From Croceibacterium selenioxidans (GTDB lineage: Bacteria > Pseudomonadota > Alphaproteobacteria > Sphingomonadales > Sphingomonadaceae): 64,000 bases of DNA. The position numbers and the translations under genes were made by a program. The stretch lies in NCBI RefSeq assembly GCF_018599195.1, contig NZ_JAHFVK010000002.1:186001-250000 (forward strand), written 5' to 3'. The stretch's first letter is position 1. Each line of letters opens with the position of its first letter. The notes beneath the pieces are model-generated. The model was not told the DNA's origin, did no database searches, and was given only the letters and a program-made list of their open reading frames with translations. Positions 17,922-25,186 of this stretch are shown here, piece after piece.

Positions 17922-18470
17922 TCAGTGCTTGGTAGTTCTCAATGTCGAAAGATCGTACCCCATCTCCTGCGCTCGAGTTTTTAGCTGCTCCAAGAGTTCC
18001 GGGTTTGGATTCGCTTCTCTTGTGAGCATCCAAAGATAACGACCCGAGGGCTCACCAACAATGGACCACTCATAATCGTCGCCATGATCTAATACCCAAT
18101 AATCTCCGTAGAACGGTATTACGAATGCGACACGCAATTTAGCATTGGTGACTTTATCAGCAGTTTTCGCTTTGCCGGTGGACTGCTTTATCCGCCCGCC
18201 GCGCCCACCCTTTCGGCCTCTGTTAAGGACGGTAACCGTGCCATCGCCGTTCAGTCGATAGTCGGCTGTGACAGCATCGAGGTCCCTTTCGAACCACGCT
18301 TCATAGCGGAACTGCTCATACCACCGACCCATGTAAGGTTCGAGGGCGACAGGTTTTGCCGGTTCCGGAACCGATTTGTTGCCCACGGGCCCTCGCCGCG
18401 AGACGAGAGCAGAAGCTGCCATCAAAATCGTGGCGCCGAGCATGCCGCCCGCCAGAATCGCCTTTCTCAT
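17922..18470 (-). CDS. Bacterial lipocalin (Blc-like)
   Basis: This protein of about 182 aa starts at ATG 18470 after a GGAAATCC leader. It has an N-terminal hydrophobic segment (ILAGGMLGATILMAASAL, anchor or signal), the lipocalin GxW region MGRWYEQFRYEAWFER, then VTADYRLNGDGTV.VLNRG, FYGDYWVLDHGDDYEWSIVGEPSGRYLWMLTRE and a C-terminal helix. Blc-type lipocalins bind fatty acids or lysophospholipids at the envelope during membrane stress. No lipobox Cys was seen, so membrane anchoring would be through the N-terminal helix. GC content is visibly lower than its neighbours. Confidence 0.88.
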   Translation of the reverse strand: MRKAILAGGMLGATILMAASALVSRRGPVGNKSVPEPAKPVALEPYMGRWYEQFRYEAWFERDLDAVTADYRLNGDGTVTVLNRGRKGGRGGRIKQSTGKAKTADKVTNAKLRVAFVIPFYGDYWVLDHGDDYEWSIVGEPSGRYLWMLTREANPNPELLEQLKTRAQEMGYDLSTLRTTKH

Positions 18471-18637
18471 CGGATTTCCTTCAAGGTCTGAGAACAATAC
18501 GTTCCGATCCCGCGCGGGTTGCAGCTAGCCAGGGCCTCGTCTCCTGCGCTCCCTGGCCAACAAGACGGTTGGCGTTCGCCTGACGCGACCATCAAGCGAA
18601 GCGAACGAGAGGCTGGCTCCGGCAGCTCTTCGTCTCG

Positions 18638-19165
18638 TTAAATGGAGATCGCACCTCGGTCCTCGGGATTTGCGCGGCCCGGATCCTTTCCGAGCAACTT
18701 GAATGCGATAGACTTGAAGAATCCGGTCGCGTCGGCTCGCCAAATCTCGGCGGTGGCTGAATCCAGTCGGAGCAAGAGCAGGTTGGGATCTGCCTTTCCC
18801 TCTTCGTAGTAGAGTTCAGCAAAAGGTGACCAAAGCCGATCGACCGTCGCGCGTTCTTCGACAACAGAGAGGCTCCCCCGGATGGAGGCAAGAATCTCAT
18901 GTCCTTTCGACTGGAAGGCGGCGATAGCATCGCTCCCGCTTCCACCCTGCAAAAGGCTCGCGCCAACACCCTCCCCCCGCGAGGCAAAGAAATAGATTTC
19001 TGCTGAGCTATCGCTTTCATCTAGGGGCGAGCGATCGATTTGAGCGGTCATCGGCCTGAGCATTTTCGTACTGTCCCCGACGAGACCCAGCATTAGCGTC
19101 TGGCTCTCCTCAAGCGCGTTCCAGAAATCTCGCTTTAGATCCAATTCGTCGTTAGCACTGACCAT
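18638..19165 (-). CDS. Pyridoxamine 5'-phosphate oxidase-like general stress protein
   Basis: This 175-aa protein starting at ATG 19165 (MVSANDELDLKRDFWNALEE) matches the general-stress-protein-26 branch of the split-barrel flavin fold: TLMLGLVGDSTKMLRPMTAQ, EIYFFASRGEGVG, a G-rich loop, IRGSLSVVEERATVDRLWSPFAELYYEEGKADPNLLLLRLD and AEIWRADATG. It probably binds a flavin or similar cofactor; enzymatic activity is unproven in the family. An upstream open stretch to 19642 codes for unlikely residues and is antisense to the DUF2141 gene, so it was excluded. Confidence 0.85.
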   Translation of the reverse strand: MVSANDELDLKRDFWNALEESQTLMLGLVGDSTKMLRPMTAQIDRSPLDESDSSAEIYFFASRGEGVGASLLQGGSGSDAIAAFQSKGHEILASIRGSLSVVEERATVDRLWSPFAELYYEEGKADPNLLLLRLDSATAEIWRADATGFFKSIAFKLLGKDPGRANPEDRGAISI

Positions 19166-19366
19166 GACATGAGCCTCAAAGCCGTTAGATTTGACAGGGC
19201 TCCTGAATACCTCGCACTCCCGATTGGTTCCCGTCCTGCTGGAGCCGAAACTGTTCCTTGCGTGATGCCGTCCATCATGCGAGCCCCGAGGACCTACTGC
19301 CCTCGCGACTGGTTCATGGTCGGGTGGGCAAATGGCTGATAGCTGTGGCGCACGGCCAGAGACATC

Positions 19367-19849
19367 ATGGCGATCACAGGTGCTACTATGAGCTTTATCC
19401 CCGTTTTTGGGTTTGGATCTGCCGTGCTGACCGGCATCTTGGCGACTTCCGTTGCAACGCAGGCGGCCGAGCCTCAGGAATTTGAGCTTCGGGTCGAAGT
19501 CTCCCAACTGCGCAACGCCAAGGGAGTGGTCCACGTCTGCCTCACGATGGACCAAGCCAACTTCCCCGACTGCAAGTCCGATGCTCGGGCCCATCGCCTG
19601 AGCGTCGCGGCGAGCAAGGCGGGCGAGTTGACGTTTCGTCATTTGGCCAGCGGTACCTATGCGCTATCCATCATCCACGACGAGAACGGCAACGGAAAGC
19701 TCGACACGTTCGCTAAAATCCCGCGAGAGGGGTTTGGCTTTTCAGGTAACCCGCCGATGCGGTTCGGCCCGCCCAAATTCGGCGAAGCCAGTTTTACTTT
19801 GACGCCCGGTCCGAACCTGCAGGTGGTGAAGATGCGTTACCTCCTTTAG
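19367..19849 (+). CDS. DUF2141 secreted protein
   Basis: This 160-aa protein has an N-terminal signal peptide (about residues 1-34, ending TQAAEP) and the DUF2141 pattern: LRVEVSQLRNAKGVVHVCL, LTFRHLASGTYALSIIHDENGNGKLDT and GFGFSGNP. It is exported, and the fold is a small beta-sandwich. The function is unknown. It is divergent from the stress protein gene, sharing a 200-bp upstream region. An alternative start is ATG 19388. Confidence 0.85.
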   Translation: MAITGATMSFIPVFGFGSAVLTGILATSVATQAAEPQEFELRVEVSQLRNAKGVVHVCLTMDQANFPDCKSDARAHRLSVAASKAGELTFRHLASGTYALSIIHDENGNGKLDTFAKIPREGFGFSGNPPMRFGPPKFGEASFTLTPGPNLQVVKMRYLL

Positions 19850-20053
19850 TCCCTGAGGCTGCCTTAGTCGGGCCGCCTACCGTCACGCGGAGGGGAGGAC
19901 CGATCCCAGTCGCTCAAAACCACAAAAAAGCCTGTAAGATGGTCCGAACCCTTTGCGGATAGCTCAGATCGCGAGGATAGCGGCTTCTGTCCGTGCGGAG
20001 AGCCCGGACTCCGCGCCTAACGATTCACATCGTTAGTTTGGAGCGTCAAAAGG

Positions 20054-20127
20054 TGGAGGCCCGAGCCGGAATCGAACCGGCGTGCAAGGATTTGCAGTCC
20101 TCTGCGTAACCACTCCGCCATCGGGCC
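20054..20127 (-). tRNA. tRNA-Cys(GCA)
   Basis: Read on the minus strand, the 74-nt sequence folds as a tRNA. The 5' arm GGCCCGA at 20127-20121 pairs with TCGGGCC, the anticodon loop contains GCA flanked by the GGACT/AATCC region, the T-loop is GTTCGATTC, and the encoded CCA lies at 20056-20054. It is immediately upstream of and divergent from the FAD oxidoreductase gene. Confidence 0.95.
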
Positions 20128-20239
20128 GGAATGGGCGCCCCTAGCGAAAGGGTGGCGGCGGCGCAACGGACATTCGACCCTCGGCTTGCCGTGAGGCCAG
20201 TTAATGATTAGCGAGCTATCGAAATAGGGCGAGGATGCG

Positions 20240-21712
20240 ATGGCCGACGAAGTGAAGATGCAACGGATCGCTGGGCATAGCGAGGAGCGATTCCTCGGAT
20301 CCGACGTATTCGAAAGCTCCGGCCGCAATCTCCCGCCGCCGCGAAAGGGCGGCACTTTGCGCGAGGACGCGCGAGAGATCGACATTTATCACCAATGCGA
20401 CGTGGTGGTGATCGGGGGCGGCCCTGCCGGCTGCGCCGCGGCCTGGGCTGCGGCAAAGGCCGGGGCCGACGTGACCCTGGTCGAACGCTACAACTGCCTT
20501 GGGGGGCTTTCCACGGGCGGCCTCGTCATGTGGATCGACCGCATGACGGACTGGCAAGGCAACCCTGTCATCCAGGGCTTCGCGCGCGAGTTCATCGAGC
20601 GGATGCCGCGCGACGGCGTCGCCGGGCCGCCGATGGCCGACTGGGGGAGCAAGGACCCCGCGAAGGTTCAGTACTGGGGGAACCGTACCACCGCGTTCCA
20701 CGGCATCGTCCAGTGGGCCCCCACCCTCGATCCGGAGCGGATGAAGCTCAACAATCAGGAAATGCTGCTGCAGGCAGGCGTGCGCATCGTGTTCCACGCC
20801 TGGGCCGCGCGCCCCTTGGTGGAGCAAGGCACGGCCAGGGGCGTGATCTTCGAGTCGAAGGCCGGCCGGAACGCGATTCTCGCCAAGGTCGTGGTCGACA
20901 CCACAGGCGACGGCGACATGTTCGCCCGCGCGGGGGCAGAGTTCGATACTGACATAGAAGAGGGCGACGTCCACCATTCGATGAACACCGGCTGGGTGCT
21001 CGGCGGCGTCGACATGGACCGATGGATCGACTGGAAAATCCATAACCCGGACCAGCTGCGTGAGTTCATGGAGATGGGGCGCAAGGAGCTTGGCTTCTTC
21101 CAGACGCCCTATGTCAGCTGGCGCAAGGATATTGCGCTGTTTCTGGGGCCGCGCCAGTCCGGGCTTTCGGCCCTCGACGTCGACGACATGACCGAGGTCG
21201 AGATTCGCAGCCACCGCCTGATGGAAGGTCACTGCCAGTTCTTCCGTCGCCATGCCCCGGGGTTCGAGGCGGTCTATAGCCTCCAGAGCGCAAGCCAGCT
21301 CGGCGTGCGCCACACGCGGCGCCTCGCCGGTATTGGCCGTATCGAGCGCAAGAACTGGGGCGACGGCACCGCGGCGGCCGACGAGGTGGGCGTGAGCCCG
21401 TCGATCAGTCCGAAGTTCCCGGTGGTCTCGGTACCCTACGGCAGCCTCGTCCCTCGTGCCCTGGATGGCCTCCTCGCGGCCGGCCGGCACATTAGCTGCG
21501 ACGCCAACAGCCACGGCTTCATGCGCGAGATTCCCCAGTGCTGGCTGACCGGCCATGCTGCCGGCGTCGGCGCCGCCGTCGCCGCCAATCGCGGCGTTCA
21601 GCCACGCGAAGTCGACGTTAACGAAGTGCGATCCATCTTGCGCCAGCAAGGTGCCCACCTCAGTGACGATGCTGCGGTCGCCGCTGCCGGACACGCCGAA
21701 GCCGCCGAGTAG
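20240..21712 (+). CDS. FAD-dependent oxidoreductase (FAD_oxidored family)
   Basis: This 490-aa protein has VVVIGGGPAGCAAAWAAAKAGADVTLVER at residues 55-83, an FAD-binding Rossmann motif with GGGPAG at 59-64 and acidic E82, then NCLGGLSTGG, typical of the FAD_oxidored/fumarate-reductase-like family. Late motifs are VVDTTGDGDMFARAGAEF, ASQLGVRHTRRLAG and GLLAAGRHISCDANSHGFMREIPQCWLTGHAAG. It probably oxidises a polar or hydroxylated substrate; the specific substrate is not evident. It has a GCGAGGA ribosome binding site. It lies between two tRNA genes with no obvious partners. Confidence 0.88.
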   Translation: MADEVKMQRIAGHSEERFLGSDVFESSGRNLPPPRKGGTLREDAREIDIYHQCDVVVIGGGPAGCAAAWAAAKAGADVTLVERYNCLGGLSTGGLVMWIDRMTDWQGNPVIQGFAREFIERMPRDGVAGPPMADWGSKDPAKVQYWGNRTTAFHGIVQWAPTLDPERMKLNNQEMLLQAGVRIVFHAWAARPLVEQGTARGVIFESKAGRNAILAKVVVDTTGDGDMFARAGAEFDTDIEEGDVHHSMNTGWVLGGVDMDRWIDWKIHNPDQLREFMEMGRKELGFFQTPYVSWRKDIALFLGPRQSGLSALDVDDMTEVEIRSHRLMEGHCQFFRRHAPGFEAVYSLQSASQLGVRHTRRLAGIGRIERKNWGDGTAAADEVGVSPSISPKFPVVSVPYGSLVPRALDGLLAAGRHISCDANSHGFMREIPQCWLTGHAAGVGAAVAANRGVQPREVDVNEVRSILRQQGAHLSDDAAVAAAGHAEAAE

Positions 21713-21799
21713 CAGGGCTGCCGGATCACTATTTCCGGGGACCTCCGCTATCTCAGGCATTGCAGGTCACGCCCAAGGCCGATAAGGGCCCGCCGCAGT

Positions 21800-21875
21800 G
21801 CCGCTTTAGCTCAGTTGGTAGAGCACATCATTCGTAATGATGGGGTCACGTGTTCGAGTCACGTAAGCGGCACCA
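21800..21875 (+). tRNA. tRNA-Thr(CGT)
   Basis: This 76-nt gene has acceptor GCCGCTT pairing with AAGCGGC at 21865-21871, a CATCA-TTCGTAA-TGATG anticodon arm with anticodon CGT, a T-arm GTGTTCGAGTCAC and an encoded CCA at 21873-21875. The recombinase operon begins about 200 bp downstream, so the 3' end is a candidate integration site. Confidence 0.95.
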
Positions 21876-22073
21876 CTCAGTCCCACACTTCGGCACTGGC
21901 GCCACTTTGGCGCTCCTTCGAGCGAAATCAGCGCGACACTTCCGTCAGTTAGCTCTGCGAATGGTCGACGCACACTGAGCAGAGACGTTTTCGGCCCGCC
22001 GAACGACGTCCAATTCAGGCCGATATCTCTGCTCGGCAATTTGCGGATTCCAGATTCGATACGCCGGGGGCGC

Positions 22074-23678
22074 TTAGGCGAAACCGAAGAAGGCGCGCTG
22101 TTCACTCCAGTCGAGCGGAATGTTCGTGGCCCGCAGAAGAGTGCGCCCGGTCAACTCGACCGGTTGCCTGCCTTCGATAATGGCATTCGTGATATCGGGG
22201 GCCAGCCAACTGATCCGCAGCAGCTGCCAAAGGTGCCGCTTGCCATACCGAGCGACAGTTGGCCGATCCTCTCCCGAGACGATCATTCGCTGCGCAGCCG
22301 CTGCTTGAACCAGGAGCTTGAGCAGCACCGGATCGGGCGAGCGACCGGGTGTGTGGTGGTCTGGTGCCAGGACAAGTCTTAACTCATGGCCCCGGCGCAC
22401 CAGCCGTGCCGGCAGGTCAAGTCGAAGCTCGCCCTCTCCCGCCGCCAAGTGGAGCGAAATCGCTGTTTCGGAAAGGCGCACACTCAATCCCACCTCGAGT
22501 GCGACAGCGCGCTGCTCGGGGATCGATAGGGCAACGAGATTCGTGGCGACATCCACAGCACCCTCGAACTCATCTTCGCTTACACTGCCCTCGATCAATG
22601 CGCATTCGGCCCGCCGGAGAAGCAACGTCTTCAATCCGCTCAGAGCGACGGTTTCCAGTTCTCGGGCCGGAACGCGGCACAGACTTGCCCGCGATTGCTC
22701 TTCGTCATCGCGCGAGATGTAGTACCGATATCGACGCGCCCCTTTCACACAGTGCGAGGGGGTCATGGCGCGGCCGTCGGGGTCGGTGATCAACCCTGTA
22801 AGCAAGCTGGGCGCGAGCAACTTCGTGCCGAGCTTCCGCTCGCTCCCATTTGTGTTGCGAATGCGCTGCGCATCTTCCCACAGAACGGCGCTGATGATCG
22901 CCTCGTGCTGTCCCTCGTAGAGCTCGCCGTTGTGATGCACTTTGCCGATGTAGACTGGATTCTTGAGCAGCTGCGACAAGGGACCGCGACTGAACTTCAC
23001 CCCGCCCTGCACCCGGCCATCGCGCAAGCGCTTTACCTTTGTGCGCAGACCTTGCCCGTTCAGTTCATCCGCGACGGTCTGGATGGATCCCAACGCGGCG
23101 TACCGTTCGAAGATGATTTGCACTGTCCGTGCTTCATCGGACTCGATCACCAGGCGGCGATCCTCCACCCGATAACCGAGCGGCACCGGGCCACCCATCC
23201 ACATACCCTTGCGCTTCGAGGCGGCGATCTTGTCGCGAATGCGCTCGCCCGTGACCTCGCGCTCGAACTGGGCGAAGGAGAGCAGGACATTGAGGGTCAG
23301 CCGGCCCATGCTGTTGGTGGTGTTGAACGCCTGGGTCACACTCACGAAGGAAGCGCCGGCCTTGTCCAGCGTGTCGACAATCCGCGCGAAGTCCGCGAGG
23401 CTGCGTGTCAGCCGATCGACCTTGTAGACGACGATGATATCGACCCGACCTGCTTCGACATCCTGCAACAGTTGCTTGAGCGCTGGCCGGTCCATGTTAC
23501 CACCAGACCAGCCGCCATCATCGTAGCGCTCGCGCACCTGTTCCCAGCCCTCGTGAGCTTGGCTCAAGATATACGCGGAACATGCCTCGTACTGCGCATC
23601 GAGGCTATTGAAGGCCTGCTCCAGTCCTTCCTCGGTCGACTTGCGGGTATAAATCGCGCAGCGTTTGCGTTCAGTCAT
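22074..23678 (-). CDS. Large serine recombinase/integrase
   Basis: This 534-aa protein has an N-terminal resolvase domain with CAIYTRKSTEEG (catalytic Ser14), VVYKVDRLTRSLADF and GRLTLNVLLSFAQFEREVTGERIRDKI. A recombinase domain follows (GPVPLGYRV...L..D...A..V..IFE.YA..GS), then a zinc-ribbon-like region that has few paired Cys. Such proteins integrate and excise genomic islands. It overlaps the DUF2924 gene by 8 bp and forms the DUF3489-DUF2924-recombinase operon common in alphaproteobacteria. ATG 23678 (MTERKRC) was chosen because the active site then sits at the usual distance. It marks the start of region 2, next to tRNA-Thr. Confidence 0.93.
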   Translation of the reverse strand: MTERKRCAIYTRKSTEEGLEQAFNSLDAQYEACSAYILSQAHEGWEQVRERYDDGGWSGGNMDRPALKQLLQDVEAGRVDIIVVYKVDRLTRSLADFARIVDTLDKAGASFVSVTQAFNTTNSMGRLTLNVLLSFAQFEREVTGERIRDKIAASKRKGMWMGGPVPLGYRVEDRRLVIESDEARTVQIIFERYAALGSIQTVADELNGQGLRTKVKRLRDGRVQGGVKFSRGPLSQLLKNPVYIGKVHHNGELYEGQHEAIISAVLWEDAQRIRNTNGSERKLGTKLLAPSLLTGLITDPDGRAMTPSHCVKGARRYRYYISRDDEEQSRASLCRVPARELETVALSGLKTLLLRRAECALIEGSVSEDEFEGAVDVATNLVALSIPEQRAVALEVGLSVRLSETAISLHLAAGEGELRLDLPARLVRRGHELRLVLAPDHHTPGRSPDPVLLKLLVQAAAAQRMIVSGEDRPTVARYGKRHLWQLLRISWLAPDITNAIIEGRQPVELTGRTLLRATNIPLDWSEQRAFFGFA

Positions 23679-24114
23679 CGCCGCCGTCCGACGCATTCTT
23701 GCGCAGACCGAAGAACCTCGGTCCCGACCAGTGAGCGCCGGTAATAGCGCGAGCGATCTGCGACAAGCTCACATAGCGGCGACCGTCGTGTTCGAAGCCG
23801 TCCTCTAGCACGAGCACATGATGGGTTTTTCCATGCCATCGCCGGACCAGCCGCGTGCCCGGTTTGATGCGAAGCGCGGCTGCCTCGACTCGACCGGTTC
23901 GTTCGAGTTGTGCCAGGGCTGCTTCGATCGCTTTCCTGGCGGGTGTCGGCAGGTCGCCATAAACGCGTGCCTGCCGCTTCCAAGCAATGGCTCTTCGCAA
24001 AAGGTCGGGACCGATGGGCGGCGCTACGGTGCGAAACTGAACATGCCATTCGGCTCGCAATTGGGCCGGCGAAAGGCTCGCCAGCCCGGCCAGGTCGATA
24101 TTGAAACAGCTCAT
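23671..24114 (-). CDS. DUF2924 protein
   Basis: This 147-aa protein has the family features LAGLASLSPAQLRAEW, LRRAIAWKRQAR, GTRLVR.W.G..H.V.V...GF...G..Y.SLS.IAR.ITG..WSGPRFFGL. DUF2924 proteins are nearly always encoded next to a serine recombinase and a DUF3489 protein. The C-terminal half resembles a small DNA-binding module and is presumed to assist the recombinase, but its role is unproven. It overlaps both neighbours by 4 and 8 bp, so all three are co-translated. Confidence 0.88.
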   Translation of the reverse strand: MSCFNIDLAGLASLSPAQLRAEWHVQFRTVAPPIGPDLLRRAIAWKRQARVYGDLPTPARKAIEAALAQLERTGRVEAAALRIKPGTRLVRRWHGKTHHVLVLEDGFEHDGRRYVSLSQIARAITGAHWSGPRFFGLRKNASDGGDD

Positions 24115-24443
24115 GACAAGGATGCCGGGGCAATCGTGTAGCGAGTCACCTCGTCGACCTTGGACTTTGCGATTTTGTGCCCCTTCTTGCGAAGCCCAGT
24201 CAGAGCCGCGCGCACGGTATGAGGCAGCCAGCTGGTCTCAGCGACCATCTCGTCAAGGCTTGCACCTTCAGGCCGCTGCATGAGCAGAGTAATGCGCATC
24301 GCTTTGCTGGCGGGATTGGGGGCAAGGGATGCGGAGTCGCAGGCTGCCGCTTTGGGCGGCGTTTGGGGAGCAGCACTTCCTAGGGTTGCTTCAGCCTTGG
24401 GCATCCGCGCGAATTGGCGTTTGGGTTTGGCAGTCGGGGTCAT
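24111..24443 (-). CDS. DUF3489 protein
   Basis: This protein of about 110 aa starts at ATG 24443 (MTPTAKPK) after GGAGGATCACCG. The N-terminal third is basic and low-complexity. The C-terminal part (LLMQRPEGASLDEMVAETSWLPHTVRAALTGLRKKGHKIAKSKV) is a winged-helix-like DNA-binding domain typical of DUF3489. It is the first gene of the recombinase operon and may control excision; that role is inferred from context. Confidence 0.88.
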   Translation of the reverse strand: MTPTAKPKRQFARMPKAEATLGSAAPQTPPKAAACDSASLAPNPASKAMRITLLMQRPEGASLDEMVAETSWLPHTVRAALTGLRKKGHKIAKSKVDEVTRYTIAPASLS

Positions 24444-24641
24444 CGGTGATCCTCCATCGGGACAGCACCGTTGCTGTTCCCACCACCTGAAGCCCCGCCA
24501 GTCGTGCCGGCCAGGGCGAACGCCGCATCTTCTGGCGCACTTCTCCAATGCTCGGTTCGACAGCGAAGTCGAATGGAAAAGTCGCGAGATGTCGAAAGCT
24601 GGTTGTGGACTTGTCAGACAGGTCTCGGCGTGGTGTCCGCC

Positions 24642-24836
24642 ATGGACGACGACACGGCCGAATTGGTCACGCTTCTTTGCACGCGGATAGGCATCTTAAT
24701 GGAAGACGCCTGCGTTATCGCCCTGAGTGTCGGTTCTCTCAGGAACGGTGCGAGAACGGATTCACTCGCTCAGTTAGCTAACGCGATCGAGAAGATGGAC
24801 GAATTGGTCAGGGCTGTACGGGCTCTGGAGCTCTAA
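24642..24836 (+). CDS. Small hypothetical protein (possible)
   Basis: This reading frame of about 64 aa (MDDDTAELVTLL...) is divergent from the DUF3489 gene. The predicted protein is acidic and helical with no motif. An earlier in-frame ATG at 24573 would extend it. No strong ribosome binding site precedes either start. The coding call rests mainly on a protein-like composition. Confidence 0.3.
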   Translation: MDDDTAELVTLLCTRIGILMEDACVIALSVGSLRNGARTDSLAQLANAIEKMDELVRAVRALEL

Positions 24837-25186
24837 GGCAGCTTCGCGCCCAAGTTGGTCATTCAGCGAGGTGCGACGCGATCCCATAAGCGGCCGCAAT
24901 AAATGGGTTCACGAAGGTAGACGTTTCACGTTCTAGAAACGGATGTCTTCGCCAAATCCGAACGGTTACGCTGGATGTTGGAAAGCTGATGGGCTGAAGT
25001 TGAAATGTCGAAGGCTGTCGAGCATTGCACGGTTTACTCGGCCAGCCCGATAGACGCGAAGGGCTCCATCGTGGCACCGTTGTTGTTGGGAGCTAACCAC
25101 TGGAACCCGTAAACGCCAAGATTAACCTGCGGCCCGTTCGGGTCGGGTTCTTAGTAAGTCCTAGCGATCAAGCAGCTATATCGAGC
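24837..25186. other. Intergenic gap before the 805-aa gene
   Basis: These 350 bp have lower GC than upstream and no convincing frame or RNA gene. They presumably hold the promoter of the downstream gene. No clear repeat was seen. Confidence 0.3.

Noticed and set aside
19166-19642. N-terminal extension of the general stress protein
   Set aside because: The extension is antisense to the DUF2141 gene and has low-quality sequence; family members begin near the internal ATG at 19165.
20216-21760. Long open frame (514 codons) on the minus strand opposite the FAD oxidoreductase
   Set aside because: The plus-strand gene has clear FAD-binding motifs; the opposite frame has none and runs into tRNA-flanking sequence.
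22695-23744. 349-codon plus-strand frame opposite the recombinase
   Set aside because: Antisense shadow; the recombinase has an intact catalytic domain on the other strand.
23671-24133. Alternative frame overlapping the DUF2924 gene
   Set aside because: The DUF2924 frame has family motifs and correct overlaps with its neighbours; the other is Arg/Ser-rich noise.
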